From the NCBI GenBank assembly GCA_025353435.1, contig JANXQR010000861.1, positions 1-9,450 of the forward strand: a stretch of DNA of 9,450 nucleotides, given 5' to 3'. The position numbers were made by a program, and so were the translations under genes. Under the pieces are notes generated by a model. That model was not told where the DNA came from, ran no database searches, and worked only from the letters and a program-made list of their open reading frames with translations. Positions within the stretch are counted from its first letter, which is position 1. Every line of letters starts with the position of its first letter. Below are positions 1-5,440 of this stretch, piece after piece. The DNA is from Acidobacteriota bacterium (GTDB taxonomy: Bacteria > Acidobacteriota > Terriglobia > Terriglobales > Acidobacteriaceae).

Positions 1-26
1 CATAGCCCAGAAAGACTTCTGCACCC

Positions 27-749
27 ATGGCGATTACGCACTTTTTGAATCAATTGTTTGGCCCGGCGGTGGCGGCGCTCCTCAACCTTGTGGGCGTGCA
101 TCCTGCCGATCCGCTCGCGCCCATCAACGACACATTTGCGATGGAGTTGCTGGTGGTGATTTGCCTCGTCGCGTTTTTCCTGCTGGTGCGGATGACGCTG
201 TCAGTCGAAAAGCCCGGCGCGGCACAGCAAGTCGCAGAAATGATCCACGAATTTTCAGGCAGCAATGGCGAACAGATCATCGGGCATGGCCATGAGCGGT
301 TCCAGGCCTTTGTCACCTGCGTCTTCCTTTTCGTAGTTTTCAACAACCTGCTGGGCCTGGTCCCGGGCATCGTGACGCCGACCAGCGCGCCAGTCGTGCC
401 GCTGGGCATTGCTGTTTGCACCTGGCTTTACTTCAATTTCTACGGCGTCAAGGAACAGGGCATCGTCGGCTATCTGAAACACCATGCGGGACCAATCTGG
501 TGGATTGCCCCGTTGCTCTTCCCCATCGAAATCGTTTCCAACTTGGCACGTATGATGTCGCTCACCATTCGTCTCTACGCCAACATGTTTGCCTCGGACC
601 TGGTGACCCTGGTGTTCTTCTCGCTGGTGCCGGTTGGAGTGCCGGTCATCTTCCTGGGACTGCACGCCGGCGTGTCGTTGATTCAGGCGTATGTGTTCAT
701 GCTGCTGGCCATGATTTATCTGGGCATCGCAACGGCGTACGAGCATTGA
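27..749 (+). CDS. atpB: F0F1 ATP synthase subunit a
   Basis: This is the membrane stator subunit that provides the proton half-channels next to the c-ring. The 240-residue protein has the expected hydrophobic layout: a segment near 39-57, then about 94-113, 120-140, 157-176, 190-210 and 214-237. The signature RLYANM contains R182, equivalent to the essential E. coli aArg210, with N186 matching Asn214 and D191 at the Glu219 position. In the last helix H213 and Q220 keep the seven-residue spacing of E. coli His245 and Gln252, and the protein ends in EH as in E. coli. An in-frame TAG at 3-5 limits the start to the ATG at 27. Only a weak purine stretch (AGAAAG, 9-14) precedes it, so the ribosome binding site is poor. 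atpE follows after a 202-base spacer. Family assignment is certain; no residue looks lost. Confidence 0.97.
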   Translation: MAITHFLNQLFGPAVAALLNLVGVHPADPLAPINDTFAMELLVVICLVAFFLLVRMTLSVEKPGAAQQVAEMIHEFSGSNGEQIIGHGHERFQAFVTCVFLFVVFNNLLGLVPGIVTPTSAPVVPLGIAVCTWLYFNFYGVKEQGIVGYLKHHAGPIWWIAPLLFPIEIVSNLARMMSLTIRLYANMFASDLVTLVFFSLVPVGVPVIFLGLHAGVSLIQAYVFMLLAMIYLGIATAYEH

Positions 750-753
750 GATC

Positions 754-780
754 AGCGAGTCAGCCAGTTAGCGAGTCAGC
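754..780. repeat. 11-bp direct repeat behind atpB
   Basis: The 11-mer AGCGAGTCAGC occurs at 754-764 and again at 770-780, a 16-base period, starting five bases after the atpB stop. The intervening bases CAGTT keep the same sequence flavour. It is noncoding, and no function can be read from it. It is part of a low-complexity stretch that continues into the heptamer array at 795-825. Confidence 0.7.
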
Positions 781-794
781 TTGGCGGCAGAAAG

Positions 795-825
795 CTGATC
801 ACTGACCACTGATCACTGTCCACTG
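795..825. repeat. Heptamer tandem repeat (CTGATCA/CTGACCA)
   Basis: Four consecutive 7-base units read CTGATCA, CTGACCA, CTGATCA, CTGTCCA, followed by a partial CTG. The TGATCA cores (796-801 and 810-815) are themselves palindromic, so the array can also fold on itself. Repeats of this ACTGATC/ACTGACC type are something I associate with intergenic regions of acidobacterial genomes; that association is from memory and not shown by this window. A TTTTTAAAA stretch follows directly. Confidence 0.75.
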
Positions 826-836
826 TTTTTAAAAGA

Positions 837-874
837 TTTCTGCCGGAGGAGCTTCCGCTCCGGATACGCAGAAA
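837..874 (+). promoter_or_regulatory. Hairpin in the atpB-atpE spacer
   Basis: TTTCTGC (837-843) pairs perfectly with GCAGAAA (868-874). Inside it CGGAG (844-848) pairs with CTCCG (858-862), leaving a five-base bulge on the 3' side and a nine-base loop. An alternative inner stem GGAGC-TTCC-GCTCC (848-861) is also possible. No T-run follows, so it does not look like a terminator. It lies about 80 bases upstream of atpE in what should be atpBE mRNA. It could affect mRNA stability or the relative output of subunits a and c; this role is inference. Confidence 0.5.
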
Positions 875-951
875 GGCTGCAAGCGTGAGGGGGTCAGCAC
901 GGTGAACCTCAACCACCCACTGGCGGCTAATTTTCAGGAAGCAGGAGAACC

Positions 952-1257
952 ATGAAAAAGCTTCAGTACTTGTTTATGACGCTGGCGGCGTTGTGTTTTG
1001 CCGCTCCAGCGTTTGCGCAGAGCGGCGGATCCGCGCCTGTGAACCTGGTGCCGATCGGCGCCGGCATCGGCATGGCTCTCGCGGCCGGTCTTTGCGGGCT
1101 CGGTCAGGGCCGTGCCACGGCTTCTGCCTGCGAAGCGTTGGCTCGCAACCCCGGCGCGCGCGCGGGCATTCAGCTGCTGCTGGTGCTGGGCCTCGCGTTC
1201 ATCGAGTCCCTCACGCTGTTTACGCTGGTCATCATCTTCGCCAAAGTCAAGATCTAA
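952..1257 (+). CDS. atpE: F0F1 ATP synthase subunit c with N-terminal signal peptide
   Basis: This is the rotor-ring proteolipid. The 101-residue precursor starts MKKLQYLF and has a hydrophobic stretch ending in AFA-QS, a typical signal peptidase I site after residue 22. The mature part of 79 residues equals the usual length of subunit c. It has two transmembrane helices joined by the polar loop R65-N66-P67 (RQP in E. coli). The ion-binding carboxylate is E85 in AFIESLTLF. Q52 (GQG motif) and S86 match two of the Ilyobacter sodium ligands, but the Thr67 and Tyr70 positions are L87 and F90, so the coupling ion is not settled by sequence. AGGAG at 943-947 and AGGAA at 936-940 give a good ribosome binding site, much stronger than that of atpB, which fits the need for many c copies. 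An intrinsic terminator follows 10 bases after the stop. Confidence 0.97.
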   Translation: MKKLQYLFMTLAALCFAAPAFAQSGGSAPVNLVPIGAGIGMALAAGLCGLGQGRATASACEALARNPGARAGIQLLLVLGLAFIESLTLFTLVIIFAKVKI

Positions 1258-1267
1258 ACAGGATTGA

Positions 1268-1310
1268 AAAAGAGCGGCTCCGTCGATCCGACGGGGCCGC
1301 TCTTCTTTAT
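1268..1310 (+). terminator. Intrinsic terminator after atpE
   Basis: AGAGCGGC (1271-1278) and CCGTCG (1280-1285) pair with CGACGG (1289-1294) and GCCGCTCT (1296-1303), joined by one T-G wobble. This gives about 15 pairs around a three-base ATC loop. A-rich sequence lies on the 5' side and TCTTTAT on the 3' side. It is a strong Rho-independent terminator closing the atpB-atpE unit. Confidence 0.9.
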
Positions 1311-1337
1311 GCAGCTTTCATCGGGAGGTTCAGCTTG

Positions 1338-1628
1338 TTGGAATTCATCATGCTGATGCACAACGACTCGGTCACTCAACCGACGCCCGAAATGTGGTCA
1401 TCGTATTTATCGTTCCTGCGGGGCCGGGGTGTGTTTGAGGGCGGAAGTTCCATCGGACGTGGGCGGGCGTTTCGCGAGGACGGGGCGCCGGGCAAGGCCA
1501 GCGAGCACCTGGCTGGATATATTCGCGTAAAGGCAGAAAGTCTCTCATCAGCCCGTGAATTGCTGGCGGGGAACCCCGTCTTTGAATGCGGCGGAACTGT
1601 GGAGATTCGCGAACTGCCTCGAGATTAA
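1338..1628 (+). CDS. YCII-related domain protein (YciI family)
   Basis: This small cytosolic protein of about 96 residues belongs to the YCII/DGPF-type family, ferredoxin-like alpha-beta proteins of unsettled biochemical role. Recognisable features are the N-terminal strand EFIMLMHND, the middle GVFEGGSSIG, and the C-terminal NPVFECGGTVEIRELP, close to the standard ending of this family. The frame has no ATG at the right place. TTG codons at 1335 and 1338 follow a clear GGGAGG at 1323-1328, and I chose 1338 (nine-base spacing) because family members usually begin directly with xEFxxLMH. ATG at 1350 would remove the first strand. The gene starts only 30 bases behind the atpE terminator, and I see no promoter in that gap, so it needs read-through or a promoter inside atpE. 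Its stop lies 21 bases from the stop of the opposing gene. Family is likely; the exact start is uncertain. Confidence 0.85.
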   Translation: MEFIMLMHNDSVTQPTPEMWSSYLSFLRGRGVFEGGSSIGRGRAFREDGAPGKASEHLAGYIRVKAESLSSARELLAGNPVFECGGTVEIRELPRD

Positions 1629-1649
1629 AACCTCAAAGCTGGGAAGGGA

Positions 1650-2531
1650 TTATCGGCCGCCAGCGGCATTGGGGGGCGAGGCGTTGTGCAGCATGGAAAT
1701 GGCCTGCTGGTAGCCGAGTCCCGCCGGAACACTGGAGAAGTGCGATTGCTCCTCGGTGGTTTCGAATGTGCGGGTGCGAATGAGCAGGCGTCCGGTCATC
1801 TGCATCTGGAATTTGACCACGCGCCACGCACCTTCTCCCACCTGTGCCTGATCGATGATGATCCAACCCCCTTTACTGAGGCGGCCGAGAATTCCCCAGC
1901 CGAAGTCAACGTCCTGCTGCAGGTGACCTTCCAGCCGGACCACGCGAGCCTGGGCTGTGTCGATCAGAAGTTCGCCGCTCAGAGCCGTCAGTGCATGCGT
2001 CTCGAGGTCGGGCGGATCGAAGTTTGGGTTAGGCACGAAGGTGAATTTTTCGGCTGTCCCTGCCCCCGTAGTCACCGGGCCGGCATCGGCGTAGAGAAAT
2101 GCCGTCGGCATCACGCGCAGGACCTTGAGAGCACGCTCCATGTCGTCAGCCTCTGACTGTTTGCGGTGCCGCTGCTTGCTGGGGTCGTTGAGAAGGGTCT
2201 GCAGCCGGTCCTGTTCCTTTTCCGCATCAGCTGGGGTTAGCGGCTTGTCATCCACGGCCACCAGCATGGCCACCGTTCCGTCCTCGGTCTCGATGAGTTC
2301 CTTGGTGGTGGTGAGGCGGGGGCTGGATTTGCGCATGCGGTAGCGCATGGGGTGGGTGGTGTCCTGCGCAGCCTTGAGTTCATTGGCGAAAGCGGACTGT
2401 ACCAGCGCCGGCGTCTGGGCCGGGGGAACGGGCGTATTCTGGCACAGCGCCGCGGCAGAGGCCATAGCCAGTGAAACGGGGATCAGGTTAAGAAAAGTGC
2501 GCACGCAAATGAGCCCAATCGTCGCCTGCAT
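1650..2531 (-). CDS. Secreted hypothetical protein, possible LolA-like fold
   Basis: I do not recognise a named family. The protein (about 293 residues from the ATG at 2531) begins with a hydrophobic segment that looks like a Sec signal peptide ending around ALCQ; the cysteine there lacks a proper lipobox. After it come a charged, helix-prone part (roughly 75-140, including AEKEQDRL and EADDMERALKVL) and a beta-rich C-terminal half with SGELLIDTAQARVVRLEG and a terminal FSSVPAGLGYQQA. The G-x-L-x-I-D pattern recalls LolA/RseB-type lipoprotein-binding folds, but this is only an impression. Start choice is open: TTG at 2543, ATG at 2531, or GTG at 2504, which would give an ideal short signal peptide starting MRTFLNLIP. 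None has a strong ribosome binding site. It is divergent from the bactofilin gene and converges on the YCII gene. Similar uncharacterised secreted proteins occur, as far as I recall, in acidobacteria. Confidence 0.8.
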   Translation of the reverse strand: MQATIGLICVRTFLNLIPVSLAMASAAALCQNTPVPPAQTPALVQSAFANELKAAQDTTHPMRYRMRKSSPRLTTTKELIETEDGTVAMLVAVDDKPLTPADAEKEQDRLQTLLNDPSKQRHRKQSEADDMERALKVLRVMPTAFLYADAGPVTTGAGTAEKFTFVPNPNFDPPDLETHALTALSGELLIDTAQARVVRLEGHLQQDVDFGWGILGRLSKGGWIIIDQAQVGEGAWRVVKFQMQMTGRLLIRTRTFETTEEQSHFSSVPAGLGYQQAISMLHNASPPNAAGGR

Positions 2532-2709
2532 AATAAGATGCAACTGCCCTTTAGACGCAGCAGCATCTGGGGGGATGCGAAGTTTGAAGCTGAACGGCTG
2601 GGTTCAGTATAGTGCGTACCGGCTTGCAGTGGAATTGTGCTCCGGAACGGCGTGCCTGTTGCGCTCAAGCGGGAAAATTCGACCTAGGGATGGTTGAAAG
2701 CGTCTACAC

Positions 2710-2718
2710 TGGTATAAC
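2710..2718 (+). promoter_or_regulatory. Putative extended -10 promoter of the bactofilin gene
   Basis: TGG-TATAAC (2710-2718) fits an extended -10 element (TGn followed by a TATAAT-like hexamer, five of six). The only good -35-like hexamer, TTGAAA at 2694-2699, is just 13 bases upstream, too close for a standard promoter, so the extended -10 would have to carry recognition. Transcription would start near 2725, about 30 bases before the ATG. Confidence 0.45.
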
Positions 2719-2720
2719 GA

Positions 2721-2737
2721 TTTTCGAAAAGATTTTC
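2721..2737. promoter_or_regulatory. Overlapping palindromes at the predicted bactofilin transcription start
   Basis: TTTTCGAAAA (2721-2730) is a perfect 10-base palindrome. It overlaps a second one, GAAAA-GA-TTTTC (2726-2737), and the heptamer GATTTTC occurs twice with a 12-base period (2719-2725, 2731-2737). The block lies between the -10 element and the ribosome binding site, where a repressor site could sit. No regulator is identified. Confidence 0.35.
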
Positions 2738-2754
2738 CGGAAGGATTGAGATCA

Positions 2755-3126
2755 ATGGCGGCAGAGAACGGCGGCAGTGCACGAATCGGCAAAACGGTGG
2801 TGATCCGCGGAGAAGTAAAAGGCGGCGAAGACCTAACCATCGACGGACGTGTTGAAGGAACTATTCAATTGATGGATAACCGGTTAACGATTGGACCCAA
2901 TGCCGATGTGGCAGCCGATCTATCCGCCAAAGACATTCTGGTTATGGGCAAGGTAAAGGGCAACGTGTCTGCGACCGGACGCGTGGAACTGCGCGCTGGC
3001 TGCCTGTTGGAGGGCGATGTAAAGGCCATGCGGCTCGCCATCGAGGACAATGCCATTCTGCGCGGCAAGGTTGACCTGACCCAGGGAGCCGCCAAGGCAG
3101 AAGTTCCAAACACCTCCGCCAGTTAG
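2755..3126 (+). CDS. Bactofilin family cytoskeletal protein
   Basis: Bactofilins (DUF583, PF04519) polymerise without nucleotide into filaments that act as scaffolds for cell shape, stalk or wall-enzyme positioning. The 123-residue protein has a short flexible N-terminus followed by a right-handed beta-helix core. Its repeating strands are seen in VVIRGEVKGGEDLTIDGRVEG, then LTIGPNADVAADLSAKDILVMGKVKGNV, then RVELRAGCLLEGDVKAMRLAIEDNAILRG, and the C-terminal tail is Ala-rich. Size and hydrophobic-glycine rhythm are typical. The ATG at 2755 is chosen because AAGGA (2741-2745) sits nine bases upstream; the TTG at 2746 would overlap that site. A methyltransferase-like gene follows 54 bases downstream on the same strand and is probably co-transcribed. 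No transmembrane segment is visible. Confidence 0.93.
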   Translation: MAAENGGSARIGKTVVIRGEVKGGEDLTIDGRVEGTIQLMDNRLTIGPNADVAADLSAKDILVMGKVKGNVSATGRVELRAGCLLEGDVKAMRLAIEDNAILRGKVDLTQGAAKAEVPNTSAS

Positions 3127-3141
3127 CAGCGTGCAAGGAAA

Positions 3142-3163
3142 CGGGAATCTGGTGGGATTCCCG
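3142..3163 (+). promoter_or_regulatory. Hairpin between the bactofilin and methyltransferase-like genes
   Basis: CGGGAATC (3142-3149) and GATTCCCG (3156-3163) form a perfect 8-base-pair stem with a six-base loop. No T-run follows; the next bases run into the GAGAGGG ribosome binding site of the downstream gene. It is more likely an mRNA processing or stability element setting the ratio of the two products than a full terminator; this role is inferred. Confidence 0.5.
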
Positions 3164-3180
3164 GCCTGAGAGGGTTCGGA

Positions 3181-3834
3181 TTGATTCGGCGTTTTTTTGA
3201 TAAAAGGCAGTCTGGGGACAAGGGCGCGCCCTCGCAGGGCCTGATAGGGCCGAGGGTGCCCCGCTACTCGGGTGGTTGGGCGGCTTTGCGCAAGCGGCTG
3301 CAGGGCGAGCCGGGCTTGCGGGTGATCGATATCGGTTTTACGTCGCCATCGAACATCAATTACCTCACCAGCCTGGGCCAGAGCGTCTACATGGCTGACT
3401 TGGTGCGTGATGCGTGCACGGGCGGCTGGGACAAGGGCCTTGACGCGGACGGCAATCCCATTTGGGACGTCGATGGATTCCTCGAAAACTGCCTGGAATT
3501 CTCGGGAAAGATGTTTGACGTGGTGCTGCTTTGGACCACGTTGGACTATCTTCCTGAGCCGGCGGTTGTCCCGGTTGTGAACCGCCTGCATGAGGTGATG
3601 AATCCCGGTGGCCAGGTTTTGGCTCTGTTCCACACGCGGATGCAGGGTGACGAGACGGTAAACTGCCGTTTCCATCTGACGCCGACCGACGAGGTCGAAA
3701 TGCAGCTTACCGAGCAGTTTCCCATTCAGCGAAACTTTACCAATCGCAGCATCGAGCGCGTGTTCTCGGGCTGGCCGGGGCACCGGCAGTTCCTCGCCAA
3801 AGACAGCGTGTCAGAAGTGCTGATGACGCGGTAA
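3181..3834 (+). CDS. SAM-dependent methyltransferase-like protein, degenerate motif I
   Basis: The 217-residue protein has the order of a class I (Rossmann) methyltransferase. RVIDIGF (47-53) is the first strand, VYMADL (69-74) the second with an acidic end (D73), FDVVLLWTTLDYL (112-124) the motif before the core helix, and EVMNPGGQVLALF (138-150) the post-core strand. The glycine-rich SAM loop is altered: after D50-I-G52 comes FTSPSN instead of CGTG, so SAM binding is doubtful. The basic N-terminus (MIRRFFDKR) could contact membrane or a partner. The start is a TTG supported by GAGAGGG at 3168-3174 with six bases of spacing. It follows the bactofilin closely, suggesting a linked role in cell envelope or morphology; that link is inference from position only. 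No substrate can be named. Confidence 0.75.
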   Translation: MIRRFFDKRQSGDKGAPSQGLIGPRVPRYSGGWAALRKRLQGEPGLRVIDIGFTSPSNINYLTSLGQSVYMADLVRDACTGGWDKGLDADGNPIWDVDGFLENCLEFSGKMFDVVLLWTTLDYLPEPAVVPVVNRLHEVMNPGGQVLALFHTRMQGDETVNCRFHLTPTDEVEMQLTEQFPIQRNFTNRSIERVFSGWPGHRQFLAKDSVSEVLMTR

Positions 3835-3874
3835 AACTGCCGCGTTTTGGACGACCATTTAAGAGGCTAATTGC

Positions 3875-4546
3875 TTATCGTGCCGGCGTCATTGACCGGC
3901 GCCTCATGACAATACCGGCAACCTGGAACACCAGAGCGATCACCACGCACGCCGCAGCGGTTGCGACCCAGATCATGTGCTGCTTCTCGACACCCTGATA
4001 CGCAAATCCATGCACGCCGGTCAGAGCGAACACCGCATAATTCCAGCGTTGAAGCTTCTTCCATCCCCGCGTGCGCAGCTTGCGGAGCGAGTAGTCGTTT
4101 GAGGTAGCGAGCAGGGCCGCAAGAATCAAAACGCTGATCGCGCCTGTGTAATTGGCCAGGCCGAAGAGGTCATGGCGCATTGGGAACGCGTGGTGATGCT
4201 CTTGCGGTCCATAAATGTAGTAGAGCCATGGGCGGCCGCGCAGATGAACAAATTGCCCGATTCCGGTATGCAAAATTCCCACAATTCCAGCCCAGATGCC
4301 GATATCCCGCCGCAGATCAGCCGATATCGGATTGGTTTGCTTGCGGAGCAGGTTCCACGGCCCGATAAGCAGCGTGGCGGCGAGCAGCGCAAGGGCGGGG
4401 TAGGCAGTGGCGAAGCTGGCCCGGGTCAAAACGTCCTTGAAATCTCGAGTGAAGTAGAGAGCCGCGACCGTCGCCGACGAGAAAACCAGCAACGGCAAAT
4501 GATGCCTCAGCAGGCGGCGTCGCATACGGGTTCGCATCACGTTCAT
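3875..4546 (-). CDS. Ferric reductase-like transmembrane haem protein
   Basis: This 223-residue integral membrane protein has about five to six hydrophobic segments (near 17-33, 45-62, 82-101, 128-147, 168-184, 190-212). It fits the ferric reductase-like transmembrane domain (PF01794), the group that includes MsrQ/YedZ. H93 (GILHTGIG) and H179 (GVHGF) correspond by pattern to MsrQ His91 and His164, likely haem ligands. The segment RGWKKLQRWNY matches the MsrQ stretch containing His151, but Q166 stands there instead. An extra polar loop EHHHAFPMRHD (117-126) is His-rich. No MsrP-type molybdopterin partner or flavin domain is nearby, so I do not call it msrQ. The ATG at 4546 has GGGAAG about six bases upstream. 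It lies 168 bases behind the DUF6843-like gene on the same strand; that gap holds no gene or clear signal. Confidence 0.82.
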   Translation of the reverse strand: MNVMRTRMRRRLLRHHLPLLVFSSATVAALYFTRDFKDVLTRASFATAYPALALLAATLLIGPWNLLRKQTNPISADLRRDIGIWAGIVGILHTGIGQFVHLRGRPWLYYIYGPQEHHHAFPMRHDLFGLANYTGAISVLILAALLATSNDYSLRKLRTRGWKKLQRWNYAVFALTGVHGFAYQGVEKQHMIWVATAAACVVIALVFQVAGIVMRRRSMTPAR

Positions 4547-4714
4547 GGGCAGCTTCCCGGTGGATTGGAACAGACGCCATTCTAATTTGCCCCCCTGCCA
4601 CTGGCGGGCGCTCCCACCCTGCTGTTAGCAGTGTTTTTACCGGACAGGAGGCTGGCTGTCTCCTCGGTGAAACTGATCCTCGGTTCCTACGTAGAACTTC
4701 TCTCGCATCTGAGC

Positions 4715-5383
4715 TCAGTCTCCCGAGCCCTCGCGCCCAATCTGTCCGGCCCAGATATAACCACCACTACCCCAGCCTGTCTCTTTCAATTCGCGAAGCG
4801 AGCCGGAATCCGAGTAATAAAAGTAGTGATCGCTGGCCCATCCATCCTCGACATGGGATGAGGTCAGCAACACACCCGATTTCGGCACTTTGCAGATGTA
4901 CTCCCCGTTCACCATGGGAAGCGGCGGAGCGTGCTCGCCAAACGAGATATTGATCCATCCTCGATAACCGTCAGGAATCAGATATCGCATTGGGTGGCGT
5001 GACAAAACCGCCCCCATCGAGATAGCGGAACTTACAGTCAACACGTAGTACCAGGCTCCAATTGCCAGGCATGACAAGACGCCGATAATTCGCCGCCGTC
5101 CCGAGCCAAAAATGCTAGCCATCAGGCCCGCAAGAGCTGTCCAAAATACTGCTCTCCCAAGAATGTGGACGGCGTTAGTTCCCAACGCCTGAGAAATGGC
5201 AGGCGACACCCATGACAAATGCAGCAGGCAAAGAGCAGCGACCGCTGTTGTTGCGAGGGCGACTCCCCACAGTCCGGCGCGATCCTCTCGTCTTTTCAGG
5301 CCCTTTCGCAGGACGACAGACAAGAGCACCAGCCACCCAACAAGCACGGCAAGTGAAATCGCAAGTGGCAGGCCTGTTATCAC
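4715..5383 (-). CDS. Four-helix membrane protein with DUF6843-like domain
   Basis: The 222-residue protein has four hydrophobic segments (about 7-27, 38-58, 72-93, 99-120) followed by a soluble C-terminal domain from about 132. That domain reads RYLIPDGYRGWINI, then a Pro-rich turn, GEYICKVPKSGVLLTSS, and GWASDHYFYYSDSGSLREL. I recognise it as resembling DUF6843 (a YLIPxGYxGW start, then IPxxGIxxTS, then KxFYYxDxxG), a domain of unknown role usually found secreted or membrane-anchored. The first start available is GTG at 5383, with no convincing ribosome binding site, so the true start is uncertain; it could also be translated from the message of the radical SAM gene, which ends 57 bases upstream. 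Base composition appears less GC-rich than the neighbours, by eye only. Function is unknown. Confidence 0.75.
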   Translation of the reverse strand: MITGLPLAISLAVLVGWLVLLSVVLRKGLKRREDRAGLWGVALATTAVAALCLLHLSWVSPAISQALGTNAVHILGRAVFWTALAGLMASIFGSGRRRIIGVLSCLAIGAWYYVLTVSSAISMGAVLSRHPMRYLIPDGYRGWINISFGEHAPPLPMVNGEYICKVPKSGVLLTSSHVEDGWASDHYFYYSDSGSLRELKETGWGSGGYIWAGQIGREGSGD

Positions 5384-5440
5384 TGAAACTGGATTTTAAC
5401 CCGCTTGACCCACGTTGCTCCTGAATGACAAAACGCGCCC

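Noticed and set aside
1..26. Possible C-terminal end of a gene upstream of atpB
   Set aside because: Stops exist at 3-5 in one frame and 46-48 in another, but too few codons are visible to identify an atpI-like or other gene.
993..1337. Upstream extension of the YCII frame back into atpE
   Set aside because: This part runs through atpE in another frame and through the terminator, and encodes Arg-rich nonsense. The family homology begins only near 1338.
2606..2611. TATACT on the minus strand as -10 for the secreted protein gene
   Set aside because: The hexamer is good, but the -35 position 17 bases upstream reads TTCCAC, a poor match, and there is no other support.
2920..3783. Long open frame (287 codons) antisense to the bactofilin and methyltransferase-like genes
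   Set aside because: Its translation is Arg/Gln/His-rich without a recognisable domain, and both sense genes are well supported. It is a shadow frame in GC-rich DNA.
3875..4546. Firm naming of the haem membrane protein as msrQ
   Set aside because: One histidine position is changed and no msrP is adjacent, so only the broader ferric-reductase-like family is supported.
4619..4638. CTGCT-GTT-AGCAG hairpin followed by TGTTTTT on the + strand
   Set aside because: The stem has only five pairs, and no + strand gene lies upstream that it could terminate. The rest of the 4547-4714 gap shows no gene or clear signal.
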